Below are positions 25,155 through 35,200 of a stretch of DNA of 64,000 nucleotides, in pieces (position 1 is the stretch's first letter; every line of letters starts with the position of its first letter). Both the position numbers and the translations under genes were made by a program. The DNA is from Gammaproteobacteria bacterium (lineage in GTDB: Bacteria > Pseudomonadota > Gammaproteobacteria > Pseudomonadales > Pseudohongiellaceae). Location: NCBI GenBank assembly GCA_030682575.1, contig JAUXNX010000001.1, positions 248,001-312,000 of the forward strand, written 5' to 3'. A model generated the notes under the pieces. The model saw only the letters and a program-made list of their open reading frames with translations. It searched no databases and was not told the origin of the DNA.

Positions 25155-26387
25155 ATGACAATGGAAAAAACTCAGATTCAGTCGCGTTTACGTACCATGG
25201 GGCCAGGTCTGATCATGTCCTCTGCCGCCGTTGGAGGATCCCATCTCGTTGCCTCCACGCAGGCAGGCGCCTTGTTCGGCTGGCAATTGCTGTGGGTAAT
25301 CCTGCTGGTCAATCTGCTCAAATACCCATTCTTCCGCTTCGGGGTCCAGTACACGCTCGACAACAATGAAAGCCTGATTCGCGGCTACCAGCGCAAGAGT
25401 CGCAATTACCTGATTGGTTTCACTGCACTGAACGTGGTCGCAGCAGTCGTCAATACCGCAGGGGTGCTGATTCTTACCGCAAGCCTGTTGCAGTATTTCA
25501 TTCCCTGGAGCCTTTCCCTCACCACGCTGTGCTGGCTGCTGCTCGCCATATGTCTGACGATCTTGCTGGCCGGTCACTACAAACTGCTTGATCGGCTCTC
25601 CAAGGTGATCATGCTGGTGCTGACACTCACGACGATCATAGCCGTCGTCATCGCATGGCAGAACGGCCCGACTGCTCCTGCTGATTTTGTCAGCCCCTCC
25701 CCTTGGCAGCTCTCGGCGATCGCGTTTCTGGTCGCCATGATTGGCTGGATGCCGGTGCCTATCGAACTATCGGCCATCAGCTCGCTGTGGACAAGATCCA
25801 AGCTGAAGCTGACGAAAGTGACACTGTCACAGGCCTTGTTCGACTTCAATGTCGGGTACGGAGTGGCGGTAGGCCTGGCGCTCGTGTTCGTGGCATTGGG
25901 AGCATTGGTGCAACATGGCGCCAATCAGGAAATTGCTCTGGCCAGCGCAGCCTTCGCGCAGCAACTCGTGTCCATGTACGCAGCAACAATCGGTGAATGG
26001 TCACGACTGCTCGTGGCAGGCATTGCGTTCCTCTGCATGTTCGGCACCACCCTTGCCGTCATGGATGGTTATGCCAGAACGCTGGATGAGTCCTTTTATT
26101 TGCTCAAAGAGAACGAGCAACCACGCACTGAAAAGTCCTTGAGCATCTGGATTGTTTTGCAGGCGCTCGCAGGCATGGCGATCATTCTGTTCTTTCAAAG
26201 CTCGCTTGCACCGATGCTGGGTTTCGCGATGACCATGGCTTTCGTGACAACCCCGTTTTTTGCCTGGCTGAACTTCGATCTTGTGCGCGGTAGACTTTCT
26301 GGCCTCATGAATGCGTATGCGTGGATCGGCATGATCTATCTGAGCGCATTCAGCATTGCTTATATCGTCTGGTGGTCATTGTTCTGA
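25155..26387 (+). CDS. Nramp-related transporter with atypical metal-binding motif
   Basis: 410 residues with about 11 helices and the Nramp-like GPGLIMSSAAVGG start. Canonical Nramp transporters bind Mn/Fe through Asp and Asn of a DPGN motif in helix 1 and Met in a MPHN-like motif in helix 6. Here helix 1 reads GGSHLV (residues 27-32) and helix 6 reads WMPVPIE, so the key Asp/Asn pair is absent while a His and the Met remain. The substrate may be another ion or a non-metal. The start is ATG 25155 or 25161. Confidence 0.82.
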   Translation: MTMEKTQIQSRLRTMGPGLIMSSAAVGGSHLVASTQAGALFGWQLLWVILLVNLLKYPFFRFGVQYTLDNNESLIRGYQRKSRNYLIGFTALNVVAAVVNTAGVLILTASLLQYFIPWSLSLTTLCWLLLAICLTILLAGHYKLLDRLSKVIMLVLTLTTIIAVVIAWQNGPTAPADFVSPSPWQLSAIAFLVAMIGWMPVPIELSAISSLWTRSKLKLTKVTLSQALFDFNVGYGVAVGLALVFVALGALVQHGANQEIALASAAFAQQLVSMYAATIGEWSRLLVAGIAFLCMFGTTLAVMDGYARTLDESFYLLKENEQPRTEKSLSIWIVLQALAGMAIILFFQSSLAPMLGFAMTMAFVTTPFFAWLNFDLVRGRLSGLMNAYAWIGMIYLSAFSIAYIVWWSLF

Positions 26388-26404
26388 AAAGTGCCTGCAA
26401 AAAA

Positions 26405-26427
26405 AAGGGTCGCCAGAGGCGACCCTT
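26405..26427 (-). terminator. Rho-independent terminator of the GH17-GT2 gene
   Basis: Ten-base arms (AAGGGTCGCC / GGCGACCCTT) around AGA. Read on the minus strand the hairpin is followed by eight T, making it a strong terminator for the gene ending at 26481. On the + strand it lies 18 bases after the Nramp-like gene. Confidence 0.88.
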
Positions 26428-26480
26428 GAAAAAACCCGGCTTACCGAGTCAAAACCATTCCCTTCCTCAACATTCGATAA

Positions 26481-29087
26481 TCAGGTACTGCGGATATAAA
26501 GCTTGCGCTTGATACCGCCACCCAGTAGCCGTGCTGGCCAACGAAACGTGCTGATGAACGATACCAGCACGGCAGCGGCATAAGGAATCGCCTGAATCAT
26601 CAGCACGATGCTCCACACTCGCAGATCGGGGCTGCCATATTCACGCGGCACCAGACTCAGCATCAACACCACCAGGCACAGGATGATGAGCATGAGCAGC
26701 TCTTCACGAACTGCTGTCAGCGCCTGCAGCACTGCCGAAGGTCTTGCACATTTGGGCGTGCGTACAAACGGCATGTTGTCTGTGAACAAACCCTTGAGGG
26801 TTGCCAGCCCTACGGTGTGCGAAAGCGCCAAACCAGCCACTGCAGCGGCTATTGTCTGCCGCAGGTTCGCCTTCACTCGTGAACGGTATAGATACACCAT
26901 CTTCGAGATCTTGAACGCGAACAGCGACAGTGGCAGCACGGAGAACATTACCAATGGTGCATCAATCTGCGTGGGTGACATGATCATCGCAATGGACCAT
27001 GCAATTGCCGCAAGATTGAAGATCAGATTGAAACCATCCGCTACCCAGGGCAACCAGCCTGCCAGGAAGTGATAGCGCTGCCCATTGGTCAGTGACGAAC
27101 CTTTTGAGCTGAACAATTCAGCAGTGTGTCGACGCAGAATCTGCATCGCGCCATAGGCCCAGCGGAAACGCTGTTTCTTGTAATCGATGAACGTGTCCGG
27201 CATCAGGCCACGGCCGTAGCTGTAGGACAGATACATGGCCTCGTAGCCCGCTTCGAAAATGCGCAGACCAAGCTCCGCATCCTCGGTAATGCACCACTCC
27301 GCCCAACCGCCCAGATCGTCGAGAACGGAGCGGCGTACCAGCGTCATCGTTCCATGCTGAATGATGGCGTTGCGTTCGTTGCGCGTGATCATGCCGATTT
27401 CGAAGAAGCCACGGTATTCGGCGAAGCACATCGACTTGAAGGCGCTGTCGTCATGATCGCGATAGTCCTGTGGAGACTGCACAATGGCCATCTTCGGATT
27501 CTCGAAAGCGCCGACCAGATCACGCAGCCAGTTCGGCTCCACCTGATAGTCACTGTCGATGGCTGCGATCACCACAGCATCCTTGTGCGTGCGGGCCAGA
27601 GCGAAGTTCAGTGCACCTGCCTTGAATCCGGACAGTGGCGCCACGTGAAAGAAGCGGAAGCGTTCTCCGAGTTTCGCGCAATGTTCTTCAACCGGGCGCC
27701 AGACGGCCTCGTCGCGGGTATTGTTGTCGATCACCAGCACTTCGAAGTCGGGGTAGTCCAGACGTGCGAGCGCATTCAGTGTCTCGATCATCATTTCCGC
27801 AGGCTCATTGTACGCAGGCACATGGATCGACACTTTCGGCACACTGGCCATATCCAGTTGCGTCGGTTTGATCTGGCGACGCCGCACAGTGAACCAGTGC
27901 GCCTCTGCCCATTCATGTGCTTCCGTCAGGAGTATGGTAACGACTCCGAGCATTCCAATAACCAACAGGACACCGACCACCACCGACGTGACTGTCATGT
28001 ACTGCTGGGAATAATCGTAGATAATCCAGACCAGCACAGTGGCCGTCGCAGACGACACCAAGGCGATGAGACCATGCCCCTTGGTCTTGAGAGTCTCACT
28101 GTTCACAAAGAAGAAGCCCAGCATGATGATCGAGCTCAGTATCGATATCGCTGCCAGCACATGCCAGCCTGGTACACGAACAATGGGATCATCGAAGGAA
28201 AATTTCGGTTTGCGTTGTACGTCATAGACACCCCAGTACGCACCCACACCACCCTCGCTCTGGGCCTTCCAGGGCTGATCGAACGCTTCCATCAGGAAAT
28301 ACTCATAATTCTCCTGCTCCGCTCGATGCAGAAAGCGACGCAGGAACAGCGCCTCATTGGCCGCGCCCGCCACAGCGGCTTCACGAGTGCGGCCTGAGGA
28401 GGGCCAACCCACTTCACCGATCAGGATTGGCTTGTCAGGAAATGCTTCTTCCAGTTGCTTCATTCTGTCAACGATGTAATCAACAGCCACATCGACGTGC
28501 ACACCCTCCCAGTACGGCAGCATGTGAACGGTCAGAAAATCGACATTGTCCGCCAGCTCCGGATAGCGCAGCCATACATGCCATGGCTCGGCGGTGCTGA
28601 CCGGTTGGCTGACCTGGCTCTTCACACGCGCCAGCAGAACACTCATTTCTTCCGCTGTGAACTCACCACGCAGTACGGTTTCGTTGCCAACCATCACACT
28701 GGTGATATTGTCGTAGGTGTTGGCCAGCGCCACACCGCCAACCATCTCATCCTGGTTGATCTGGGGGTCAAGACCAAGCCAGATACCAAGTGTCACCTTC
28801 ATATCATGTTGGTCGGCAATTGCAGGAATATCAGCGAGACTGCGCAGACTGGAATAGGTCCTGAGTGCTCTTGCGTTACCAGCCAACAACGCAATGTCCT
28901 GCCGGATTTCTTCCGTAGAAGGCATCACATTGATCAGTGCATCCTGGCCCTGACGAAACGGTGAAAATGCATATCCACTGATTTCCTCAGGCCATGCCAC
29001 CACTTCGGTGGGACGATTAATCAACGCCCACAGTGAAAAGGTGACCGCTGCAAACAACAGGGCTACAAACAGACTCGAAATACGCAT
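26481..29087 (-). CDS. GH17-GT2 fusion, NdvB-like beta-1,3-glucan synthase
   Basis: 868 residues from the ATG at 29087 (a TTG 12 codons earlier is less likely). One N-terminal helix is followed by a GH17-type domain (about 35-300) with both catalytic glutamates, Glu136 in VGNE and Glu225 in GEVGWPS. Helices lead into a family-2 glycosyltransferase (from about 430: VSIHVPAYNEPAEMM, AIDSDYQVE, TEDAELG and KKQRFRWAYG) and C-terminal helices. Proteins of this layout (NdvB of Bradyrhizobium and Pseudomonas) make cyclic beta-1,3-glucans secreted to the periplasm. It is monocistronic. Confidence 0.88.
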   Translation of the reverse strand: MRISSLFVALLFAAVTFSLWALINRPTEVVAWPEEISGYAFSPFRQGQDALINVMPSTEEIRQDIALLAGNARALRTYSSLRSLADIPAIADQHDMKVTLGIWLGLDPQINQDEMVGGVALANTYDNITSVMVGNETVLRGEFTAEEMSVLLARVKSQVSQPVSTAEPWHVWLRYPELADNVDFLTVHMLPYWEGVHVDVAVDYIVDRMKQLEEAFPDKPILIGEVGWPSSGRTREAAVAGAANEALFLRRFLHRAEQENYEYFLMEAFDQPWKAQSEGGVGAYWGVYDVQRKPKFSFDDPIVRVPGWHVLAAISILSSIIMLGFFFVNSETLKTKGHGLIALVSSATATVLVWIIYDYSQQYMTVTSVVVGVLLVIGMLGVVTILLTEAHEWAEAHWFTVRRRQIKPTQLDMASVPKVSIHVPAYNEPAEMMIETLNALARLDYPDFEVLVIDNNTRDEAVWRPVEEHCAKLGERFRFFHVAPLSGFKAGALNFALARTHKDAVVIAAIDSDYQVEPNWLRDLVGAFENPKMAIVQSPQDYRDHDDSAFKSMCFAEYRGFFEIGMITRNERNAIIQHGTMTLVRRSVLDDLGGWAEWCITEDAELGLRIFEAGYEAMYLSYSYGRGLMPDTFIDYKKQRFRWAYGAMQILRRHTAELFSSKGSSLTNGQRYHFLAGWLPWVADGFNLIFNLAAIAWSIAMIMSPTQIDAPLVMFSVLPLSLFAFKISKMVYLYRSRVKANLRQTIAAAVAGLALSHTVGLATLKGLFTDNMPFVRTPKCARPSAVLQALTAVREELLMLIILCLVVLMLSLVPREYGSPDLRVWSIVLMIQAIPYAAAVLVSFISTFRWPARLLGGGIKRKLYIRST

Positions 29088-29529
29088 ATTTGGGTATCTG
29101 AATAGATTGGGAAGGGTGGGCAAACGGCGCGCATCATAGAGTTACACCTTGGTGGCGTCAATAGCGCCAGAAAGAAAAATATAGTTTGTGAAAATGTCTG
29201 ATTTGGCACGACTTTTTTCAAAAGCTCGGAATTTGTTCCCGCACCAGAAAAGCTCATTTTCCAGCTCCCTGCGCACTGTAATCGCGCCCTCGCGACACCT
29301 TCATATTTCTGTAATTTTCAGTCAGTTTTAACGACTTGCCGGCATTCACGGTTCGCTGGATTCAACAGGTTTCAGTACCTATACTGCACATTAACCCGAG
29401 CAACCTGAATGCCAACTGAACTTTGGTCTGCGAAAAAGACCGGTATCGTGGGTCAATGTATTCAGTATGGACAGTTGCGACCAGTCAACAGACCCCAAAC
29501 CGCGCGCTAAATCGCATCAGGAGAAATGA
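29088..29529. other. Intergenic region between divergent genes, no gene seen
   Basis: About 440 AT-rich bases separate the glucan synthase and the hydrolase gene. They should hold both promoters, but I could not assign a convincing -35/-10 pair; TATACT at 29380 is a weak -10 candidate for the + strand. An AGGAGAAATGA ribosome site ends the region. Confidence 0.4.
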
Positions 29530-30225
29530 ATGCAATTACTAGTCAGAATTATCATCCTGATATGCCTGCCCATGCTGGCCAGTGCTGCAAACGCGGAACG
29601 TGTGGAGGTCACTCTCTCCGATAACACCACGTTGTCGGTCTACCTGCTTTTCCCGGAAGGTGCGAAAACATCCAGTCATCCGCTCATGATTCTAATGCCA
29701 GGCGGTTCCGGTGAAGAAGCCCTTGCCCGGGATTTACAGTCGTGGCTGGGTGTAGACCTCGCAGAGCGAGGCTGGGTTGTTGCAGTTCCGGTTTCTCCAA
29801 ACAACAGCTCTTTCCGTGGCAATAACAACCGCTACATTCCTCTGCTCATTGATACGCTCCAGAAAGATGAACGGATCGCCTCCGGCAAGGTGATGCTTGC
29901 AGGAATATCGAATGGGGGTATGTCAGCGCTGGAGATCGCCACTGCAGCCCCGCAAGCTTATTTGGGAGTCATGGCGATACCGGCGTTGATTCCAAGGGGC
30001 CTGGATCTGGCTCCGCTTGCAGGAATGCCAGTTTATCTGCGTATTGGGGATCAGGATGAAATGGGTTGGCAGGATCGCCTGGAAGAGACCGCAGCAGCCT
30101 TGACGAGCGCCGGAGCACTGGTCAATGCGGACCTGGTGTTCATGTCCCCTCACATGTTCTTCATGGAGTGGGAGACCCTGGATCCTTGGCTGCAGGATAT
30201 CAGAGCAGCCATGGAGTCAGAGTGA
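29530..30225 (+). CDS. Secreted alpha/beta hydrolase
   Basis: 231 residues with a Sec signal peptide (to about residue 20, ASA-AN). An alpha/beta-hydrolase fold is visible: LMILMPGGSG oxyanion strand, nucleophile Ser in GISNGG, Asp in GDQDEMGW and His in SPHMFF. It resembles the dienelactone hydrolase or feruloyl esterase-like group; the substrate is unknown. It is small for a full esterase but appears complete. Its stop is 11 bases from that of the convergent fabV. Confidence 0.82.
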   Translation: MQLLVRIIILICLPMLASAANAERVEVTLSDNTTLSVYLLFPEGAKTSSHPLMILMPGGSGEEALARDLQSWLGVDLAERGWVVAVPVSPNNSSFRGNNNRYIPLLIDTLQKDERIASGKVMLAGISNGGMSALEIATAAPQAYLGVMAIPALIPRGLDLAPLAGMPVYLRIGDQDEMGWQDRLEETAAALTSAGALVNADLVFMSPHMFFMEWETLDPWLQDIRAAMESE

Positions 30226-30236
30226 GCAAGGGAAGA

Positions 30237-31421
30237 TCAGAACTTGGTCTTGACCAAAGGACTGGTTTCAGCCTCGTAGTCCACTCCTGCCACGCCGAAG
30301 CCGAAGAGCTTCAGGAAGTCACTGTTGTAACCCTTGAAATCGGTCAGATCGAAGAGGTTTTCCTCAGTCACTCGCGGCCAGATCGCTTCGACCTTCGCCT
30401 GAATAGCGGGATCAAGCTCCTTGTCATCCACTCGGAAGCGGCCAGCCGAATCAAGCCTCGGCTGCGTGCTGTAGAGGCATTCCGTGAATAGCCGTTGGAT
30501 TTGCTCGATACAACCTTCGTTGCTGCCGTCTTCTTTCATGACCTTGATCAAGATAGACAGATAAAGGGGCATCACAGGAATTGCTGAGCTGGCTTGTGTC
30601 ACCAGGGCCTTCAATACTGCAACGCGCGCCTTGCCGCCAACGCCCCGCAAAGTATCACTGATGGCTCCAGCGGCCCGATCCAGATCCTCCTTCGCCTTGC
30701 CTATGGTGGCATGGCCGTAGATTGGCCAGGTCAACTTGTCGCCCAGATATGTGTAAGCAACAGTCTGACATCCTTGTGCCAGCAGGTCAGCATCCTTCAG
30801 AGCCTTCATCCACAGCTCCCAATCTTCTCCTCCCATGACTTTCACGGTAGCGGCAATCTCTGCATCTGTAGCTGGCTCGACTGTAATGTCGGATATCTTC
30901 AGCGTATCGGTATTCAAATTCTTTGCCGTATAGGCAGAGCCTATCGGCTTGAGCACGGAGGAGTGGAGTTCTCCAGTGACAGGGTCAGTACGACGTGGTG
31001 CAGCGAGACTGTAGACAACCAGATCAACCTTGCCGATCCCATTCTTGAGCAGATCGATCACCTGTGTCTTGCAGTCACTGGAAAACGCATCACCATTGAT
31101 GGTGTGTGCATAGAGACCGGCAGTTTTGGCTGCATCGTGAAAGGCCGAAGTATTGTAATAACCTGCGGATGCAGTCTTCGACTCTGTGGGTGGTTTCTCG
31201 AAACAGACACCCAGAGTATTCGCACCGCTACCGAATGCAGCAGTAATCCGCGAAGCAAGCCCATAACCAGTAGAGCATCCCAGCACCAGCACATTTCCGG
31301 GGCCACTGGAGATGGAACCCTGTGCTTTTGTGAAGGCAATCTGTTCCTGTACGTTGCCAGCACAACCTTGTGGATGCGCATTGATACAAATGAAACCACG
31401 AACTTTAGGCTTGATAATCAT
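30237..31421 (-). CDS. fabV: trans-2-Enoyl-ACP/CoA reductase FabV
   Basis: 394 residues from the ATG at 31421 (MIIKPKVRGFICINAHP); upstream codons in frame lack a ribosome site. FabV reduces trans-2-enoyl-ACP or -CoA with NADH in fatty acid synthesis and is naturally triclosan-tolerant. The cofactor motif VLVLGCSTGYGLASR and the active-site Tyr-x8-Lys (YGHATIGKAK) are present. On the minus strand a TATAAT-like -10 lies at 31454-31459, about 32 bases upstream of the start. No fabI is seen in the window. Confidence 0.96.
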   Translation of the reverse strand: MIIKPKVRGFICINAHPQGCAGNVQEQIAFTKAQGSISSGPGNVLVLGCSTGYGLASRITAAFGSGANTLGVCFEKPPTESKTASAGYYNTSAFHDAAKTAGLYAHTINGDAFSSDCKTQVIDLLKNGIGKVDLVVYSLAAPRRTDPVTGELHSSVLKPIGSAYTAKNLNTDTLKISDITVEPATDAEIAATVKVMGGEDWELWMKALKDADLLAQGCQTVAYTYLGDKLTWPIYGHATIGKAKEDLDRAAGAISDTLRGVGGKARVAVLKALVTQASSAIPVMPLYLSILIKVMKEDGSNEGCIEQIQRLFTECLYSTQPRLDSAGRFRVDDKELDPAIQAKVEAIWPRVTEENLFDLTDFKGYNSDFLKLFGFGVAGVDYEAETSPLVKTKF

Positions 31422-31526
31422 GAATCGTCCCGTCGATGCTGACAAAGGCCGCTATTATAGTGTCGCACTCAGGAGAAAACAGCGTTTTTTTCCCGGTCTC
31501 GCGCATGCGGAATACTCATCTCAGCC

Positions 31527-31555
31527 TTGACAAGCAACCTTTCAGGCGGCATAGT
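31527..31555 (+). promoter_or_regulatory. Probable sigma-70 promoter of rpsT
   Basis: TTGACA (31527-31532) and CATAGT (31550-31555) are separated by exactly 17 bases. This leaves a leader of roughly 140 bases before rpsT, long enough for translational autoregulation. Confidence 0.6.
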
Positions 31556-31701
31556 ACCGGGCCTTAAATTCGGCTGCCGAAGAACAACCCTCTTCGTCGT
31601 CCGCCTGGTAACTGCTCTGTCAACTGCCAGTCCGACCCTGCCGCAATCCCTATTCACATTGATCGTTTTATTGAATTGCAACAGCATCAAAGGAGCACCA
31701 G

Positions 31702-31971
31702 TTGGCTAACTCTGCACAAGCTCGAAAGCGCGCCCGTCAAGGCGAAGTTCGTCGTCGTCACAACGCGAGCTTTCGCTCAATGGTCCGTACGTACCTGAAG
31801 AAAGTCATTGCGGCGATCGACACAGGCGACTACGACAAAGCCACGACTGCCTACAACTCAGCAGTGCCTGTCATCGACAGAATGGCCGACAAGGGCATCA
31901 TTCACAAGAACAAGGCTGCTCGTCACAAGAGCCGTCTGAATACTGCGATTCTGGCGCTCAAGGCGGCCTGA
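31702..31971 (+). CDS. rpsT: 30S ribosomal protein S20
   Basis: 89 residues, Lys/Arg-rich and helical, with the typical [12 protein letters not shown] start and [12 protein letters not shown] segment. The initiation codon is TTG with a strong AAAGGAG seven bases upstream. E. coli rpsT also starts with UUG, which is important for its autoregulation by S20. A promoter is visible at 31527-31555 and a terminator at 32018. Confidence 0.97.
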   Translation: MANSAQARKRARQGEVRRRHNASFRSMVRTYLKKVIAAIDTGDYDKATTAYNSAVPVIDRMADKGIIHKNKAARHKSRLNTAILALKAA

Positions 31972-32017
31972 TTCCGATACGCTGAATTGAAGGCATTCCT
32001 GGTCGGAGTGCCTGGAA

Positions 32018-32045
32018 GAAAAAACCGGCCAGTGCCGGTTTTTTC
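32018..32045. terminator. Bidirectional terminator between rpsT and proB
   Basis: AAAACCGGC and GCCGGTTTT pair around CAGT, with T runs on both strands. It lies between the convergent ends of rpsT and proB. Confidence 0.88.
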
Positions 32046-32069
32046 TTGCCTGCAGAAAGCTCACCTCTG

Positions 32070-33188
32070 CTATTCCACCAGCACCATGTTGTCCCGGTGA
32101 ATCACTTCCTCTTCGCCGGAGTAGCCCAGCAGCTCCTCAATCCTGTCGCTGGCGCAACGCAGCAGGCAATTCACTTCCTTGCTGTCATAATTCACCAGAC
32201 CTCTTGCGATCTCCTGTCCTTGTTCATCGACACAGGTGACAACATCGCCACGCTCGAAACTCCCTTTACTGGAGACCACGCCGACCGGCAACAGGCTGCG
32301 TCCGGAATTCCTGAGCACTTTGACCGCTCCAGCGTCTATCACCAGTTGACCTTTTGCCTTCAGCTGCCCTGCCAACCACTGCTTGCGTGCCGCGACAGGT
32401 TGTTTTTCGGGCAGCAGCATGGTGCCAATTTCTTCGCCTTGCGCGAGTCGCACCAATACCTCCGGTTCACGCCCATTGGCAATGATCGTGCAGGCGCCTG
32501 AGCGGGCAGCAAGCTTGGCAGCCGACACCTTGGTAATCATGCCACCTCGTCCCACATTGTTGCTGGTGCCAGCCATCGCTGCGAGGCTTGGATCACTCGC
32601 CATGGCAGTACTGATGACTGCTGCGTGCGGATTCTGGCGGGGGTCGGATTCGTGCAGACCCTTTTGATCAGTAAGGATGATCAGCGCATCGGCATTGACC
32701 AGATTGGCAACTAGAGCGCCGAGAGTATCATTGTCTCCAAAGCACAACTCCGCCGTGGCAACGGTGTCGTTTTCGTTGATGACCGGAATGACCTTCATCT
32801 TAACCAATGTGGTCAACGTGCTGCGGGCGTTCAGATAGCGGGTGCGGTTCGAAAGATCGTCATGAGTGAGCAGGATTTGCGCAGTATGCACGCCGTGCTG
32901 CATGAAATAGCTTTCGTAGGCCTGGATCAGTCCCATCTGACCGACTGCCGCTGCTGCCTGCTGCAGATGAATCTCCTTGGGACGCTTCCTCAATCCGAGC
33001 CTGGCCACACCTTCGGCAACAGCGCCAGAGGACACCAGAACAACCTGGATGCCCTGCTTCTGCAGTGTTACCAGTTGATTGACCCAGGCAGCAATGGCCG
33101 CCTTGTCGAGACCAAGCCCATTGTTGGTAATCAACGAACTGCCGATCTTGACGACCCAGCAACGTGTCTTGAGTAATTCTTTACGCAT
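32070..33188 (-). CDS. proB: Glutamate 5-kinase
   Basis: 372 residues. ProB phosphorylates glutamate to glutamyl-5-phosphate, the first step of proline synthesis, and is feedback-inhibited by proline. The amino-acid-kinase domain ([52 protein letters not shown]) is followed by a C-terminal PUA domain (from about residue 280). proA is not adjacent; obgE lies upstream with 55 bases between, the obgE-proB order known from many gammaproteobacteria. Confidence 0.97.
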   Translation of the reverse strand: MRKELLKTRCWVVKIGSSLITNNGLGLDKAAIAAWVNQLVTLQKQGIQVVLVSSGAVAEGVARLGLRKRPKEIHLQQAAAAVGQMGLIQAYESYFMQHGVHTAQILLTHDDLSNRTRYLNARSTLTTLVKMKVIPVINENDTVATAELCFGDNDTLGALVANLVNADALIILTDQKGLHESDPRQNPHAAVISTAMASDPSLAAMAGTSNNVGRGGMITKVSAAKLAARSGACTIIANGREPEVLVRLAQGEEIGTMLLPEKQPVAARKQWLAGQLKAKGQLVIDAGAVKVLRNSGRSLLPVGVVSSKGSFERGDVVTCVDEQGQEIARGLVNYDSKEVNCLLRCASDRIEELLGYSGEEEVIHRDNMVLVE

Positions 33189-33243
33189 CGCGCAGTGAAC
33201 TCTTCTTCAGGTGATAACAAGTGATCCGCTTGGCAGTCATTAC

Positions 33244-34410
33244 TCAGAAATCTTCATCGTCCAGATCATCGAACTCTTCTTCATCAGCCAACTGCCGTCG
33301 CAGCGCTCTGCTGTGCTCGATGCTCTTGCGGATCTCATATTCCATTTCGCGATCCAGTTCGGTCTGACGCTCCTGATACTCCGGATCCTCTGCCAGGAGG
33401 CGTCGATGCTCCTCAACGGAAACCATGATTGCCTGACACATGTCGGCGCAACCTTCACCTTTGATGGCGGTCACTTTGAATACTGTCCCATCCCAGTCCA
33501 GCTCACGCACTATTCTTTCTACCAGAGCATCACGCCCTTCTTCCGGAATAAGGTCGAACTTGTTCAGCACCAGCCAGCGCTCTTTCTTCGCCAGAGTCGG
33601 ACTGAACTTCTCCAGCTCTTCAGCAATTTGTCGAGCATGGTGAACAGGGTCAGAGCCATCGAGCGGCGCAACATCCACCAGATGCAGAAGAAGTCGAGTG
33701 CGTGAGAGATGCTTCAGGAAACGAAAACCCAACCCGGCACCTTCGGACGCCCCCTCGATCACACCGGGAATATCGGCCATGACGAAACTGCGCTCACTGC
33801 TGACTCGCACAACGCCCAGATTCGGTACCAGCGTGGTAAATGGATAATCTGCCACCTTGGGTCTGGCGGACGATACAGCGCGAATAAGTGTGGACTTGCC
33901 CGCATTGGGCATTCCCAGCAAACCGACGTCAGCCAGCACTTTAAGTTGCAGTTGCAGCACCCGATGTTCACCAGGCGTACCATTAGTGGTCTTGGTGGGC
34001 GTACGATTGGTACTTGACTTGAAACGGGTGTTGCCCAAGCCGTGAATACCACCCTTTGCCACAAGCACTTTCTGACCTTCCACGGAAATGTCGGCAATCA
34101 ATTCTTCGGTATTGGCGTCGACAACGCTGGTGCCCATAGGTACGCGTACAACCAGATCTGCGCCACTGTGACCAGTGCAATTCTTGCTCATGCCACTGTG
34201 ACCGGACTGCGCCTTGTACTGTGGCTGGAACCGGAAGTCCACAAGAGTATTCAGCGAACTGTCGCCCACCAGATAGATACTGCCCCCATCGCCACCATCG
34301 CCACCACTGGGGCCACCCTTGGCAATGAATTTCTCTCTACGGAAAGCCATGCAGCCATTGCCACCCTTGCCAGCTTCGACCGTGATTTCGGCTTCATCTA
34401 CGAACTTCAT
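33244..34410 (-). CDS. obgE: Obg family GTPase
   Basis: 388 residues. The N-terminal Gly-rich Obg fold ([28 protein letters not shown]) precedes a GTPase domain with G1 [10 protein letters not shown]3 [11 protein letters not shown]4 LNKFDL and G5 TAIKGEG. The C terminus ends in an acidic tail. Obg binds the 50S subunit and acts in ribosome assembly and the stringent response. It is separated from rpmA by a terminator at 34499. Confidence 0.97.
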   Translation of the reverse strand: MKFVDEAEITVEAGKGGNGCMAFRREKFIAKGGPSGGDGGDGGSIYLVGDSSLNTLVDFRFQPQYKAQSGHSGMSKNCTGHSGADLVVRVPMGTSVVDANTEELIADISVEGQKVLVAKGGIHGLGNTRFKSSTNRTPTKTTNGTPGEHRVLQLQLKVLADVGLLGMPNAGKSTLIRAVSSARPKVADYPFTTLVPNLGVVRVSSERSFVMADIPGVIEGASEGAGLGFRFLKHLSRTRLLLHLVDVAPLDGSDPVHHARQIAEELEKFSPTLAKKERWLVLNKFDLIPEEGRDALVERIVRELDWDGTVFKVTAIKGEGCADMCQAIMVSVEEHRRLLAEDPEYQERQTELDREMEYEIRKSIEHSRALRRQLADEEEFDDLDDEDF

Positions 34411-34498
34411 GTCATACCTGCCAGATGGGAAGCCTGCCGGCTTCCGGGACTATAGCGCGTGTCATGGACCGGAACAGCCCATATGAACTGCCCCATAT

Positions 34499-34530
34499 AA
34501 AAAAGCCCCGTCACATGACGAGGCTTTTTG
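34499..34530 (-). terminator. Terminator downstream of rplU-rpmA
   Basis: AAAAAGCCCCGTCA and TGACGAGGCTTTTT form a near-perfect hairpin with T runs on both strands. On the minus strand it lies 65 bases after rpmA and before obgE. Confidence 0.87.
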
Positions 34531-34594
34531 TATGGGCCTGATGGCCTTGCGCAAGACTGCCGTCGTGACGCAGTAGAACAAACGGAAAAATCGC

Positions 34595-34855
34595 TTATAC
34601 AGCAGGAACGATGCTGACGAATTTTCTGCGGGCTGCGCCCTTCACTTCAAACTTGACGGTGCCATGCACAGTTGCGAACAGGGTGTGATCCTTGCCAAGA
34701 CCAACGTTCACGCCGGGGTGAAAGTGGGTGCCACGCTGACGTACGATGATGTTGCCTGCCAGAACACTCTCTCCGCCAAAACGCTTCACGCCAAGCCGCT
34801 TCGACTGGGAATCGCGGCCGTTACTGGTACTACCACCTGCTTTTTTATGAGCCAT
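34595..34855 (-). CDS. rpmA: 50S ribosomal protein L27
   Basis: 86 residues starting [16 protein letters not shown], so the N-terminal tail that reaches the peptidyl-transferase centre is encoded in mature form without a processed leader. [11 protein letters not shown] is at the C terminus. rplU lies 33 bases upstream and is co-transcribed. Confidence 0.98.
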   Translation of the reverse strand: MAHKKAGGSTSNGRDSQSKRLGVKRFGGESVLAGNIIVRQRGTHFHPGVNVGLGKDHTLFATVHGTVKFEVKGAARRKFVSIVPAV

Positions 34856-34888
34856 TTACTTTCTCCTGCCAGTTGATGCCGGACTGAT

Positions 34889-35200
34889 TTATGCGGAAAT
34901 GCTGGTGATTTTCACTGCAGTGAACCACTGTCTGTGGCCCTGGTGCTTCAGGTGGTGTTTGCGGCGACGGAACTTGATGATTGTCACTTTCTTTGCGCGC
35001 CCCTGACTCAATACCTCTGCAGTAACCTTGCTGCCGGTCACGTAGGGAGTGCCGATCTTCACGGACTCGCCTTCGCCTACCATCAGTACTTTGTCAAAAC
35101 TGACTACTTCACCTGTAGCGGCTTCCAGTTTCTCCAGTTTGAGGATTTCACCCTCTACCACTCGATGCTGCTTGCCACCACTTTCTATAACCGCGTACAT
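34889..35200 (-). CDS. rplU: 50S ribosomal protein L21
   Basis: 103 residues: [14 protein letters not shown], the VLMVGEG segment and the basic [15 protein letters not shown] tail. First gene of the rplU-rpmA operon, transcribed away from ispB, the common gammaproteobacterial order. Confidence 0.98.
   Translation of the reverse strand: MYAVIESGGKQHRVVEGEILKLEKLEAATGEVVSFDKVLMVGEGESVKIGTPYVTGSKVTAEVLSQGRAKKVTIIKFRRRKHHLKHQGHRQWFTAVKITSISA

Noticed and set aside
27126-28397. 423-codon + strand frame opposite the GH17-GT2 gene
   Set aside because: The composition is His/Arg/Gln-rich as expected for a shadow frame, and the minus strand has intact GH17 and GT2 motifs.
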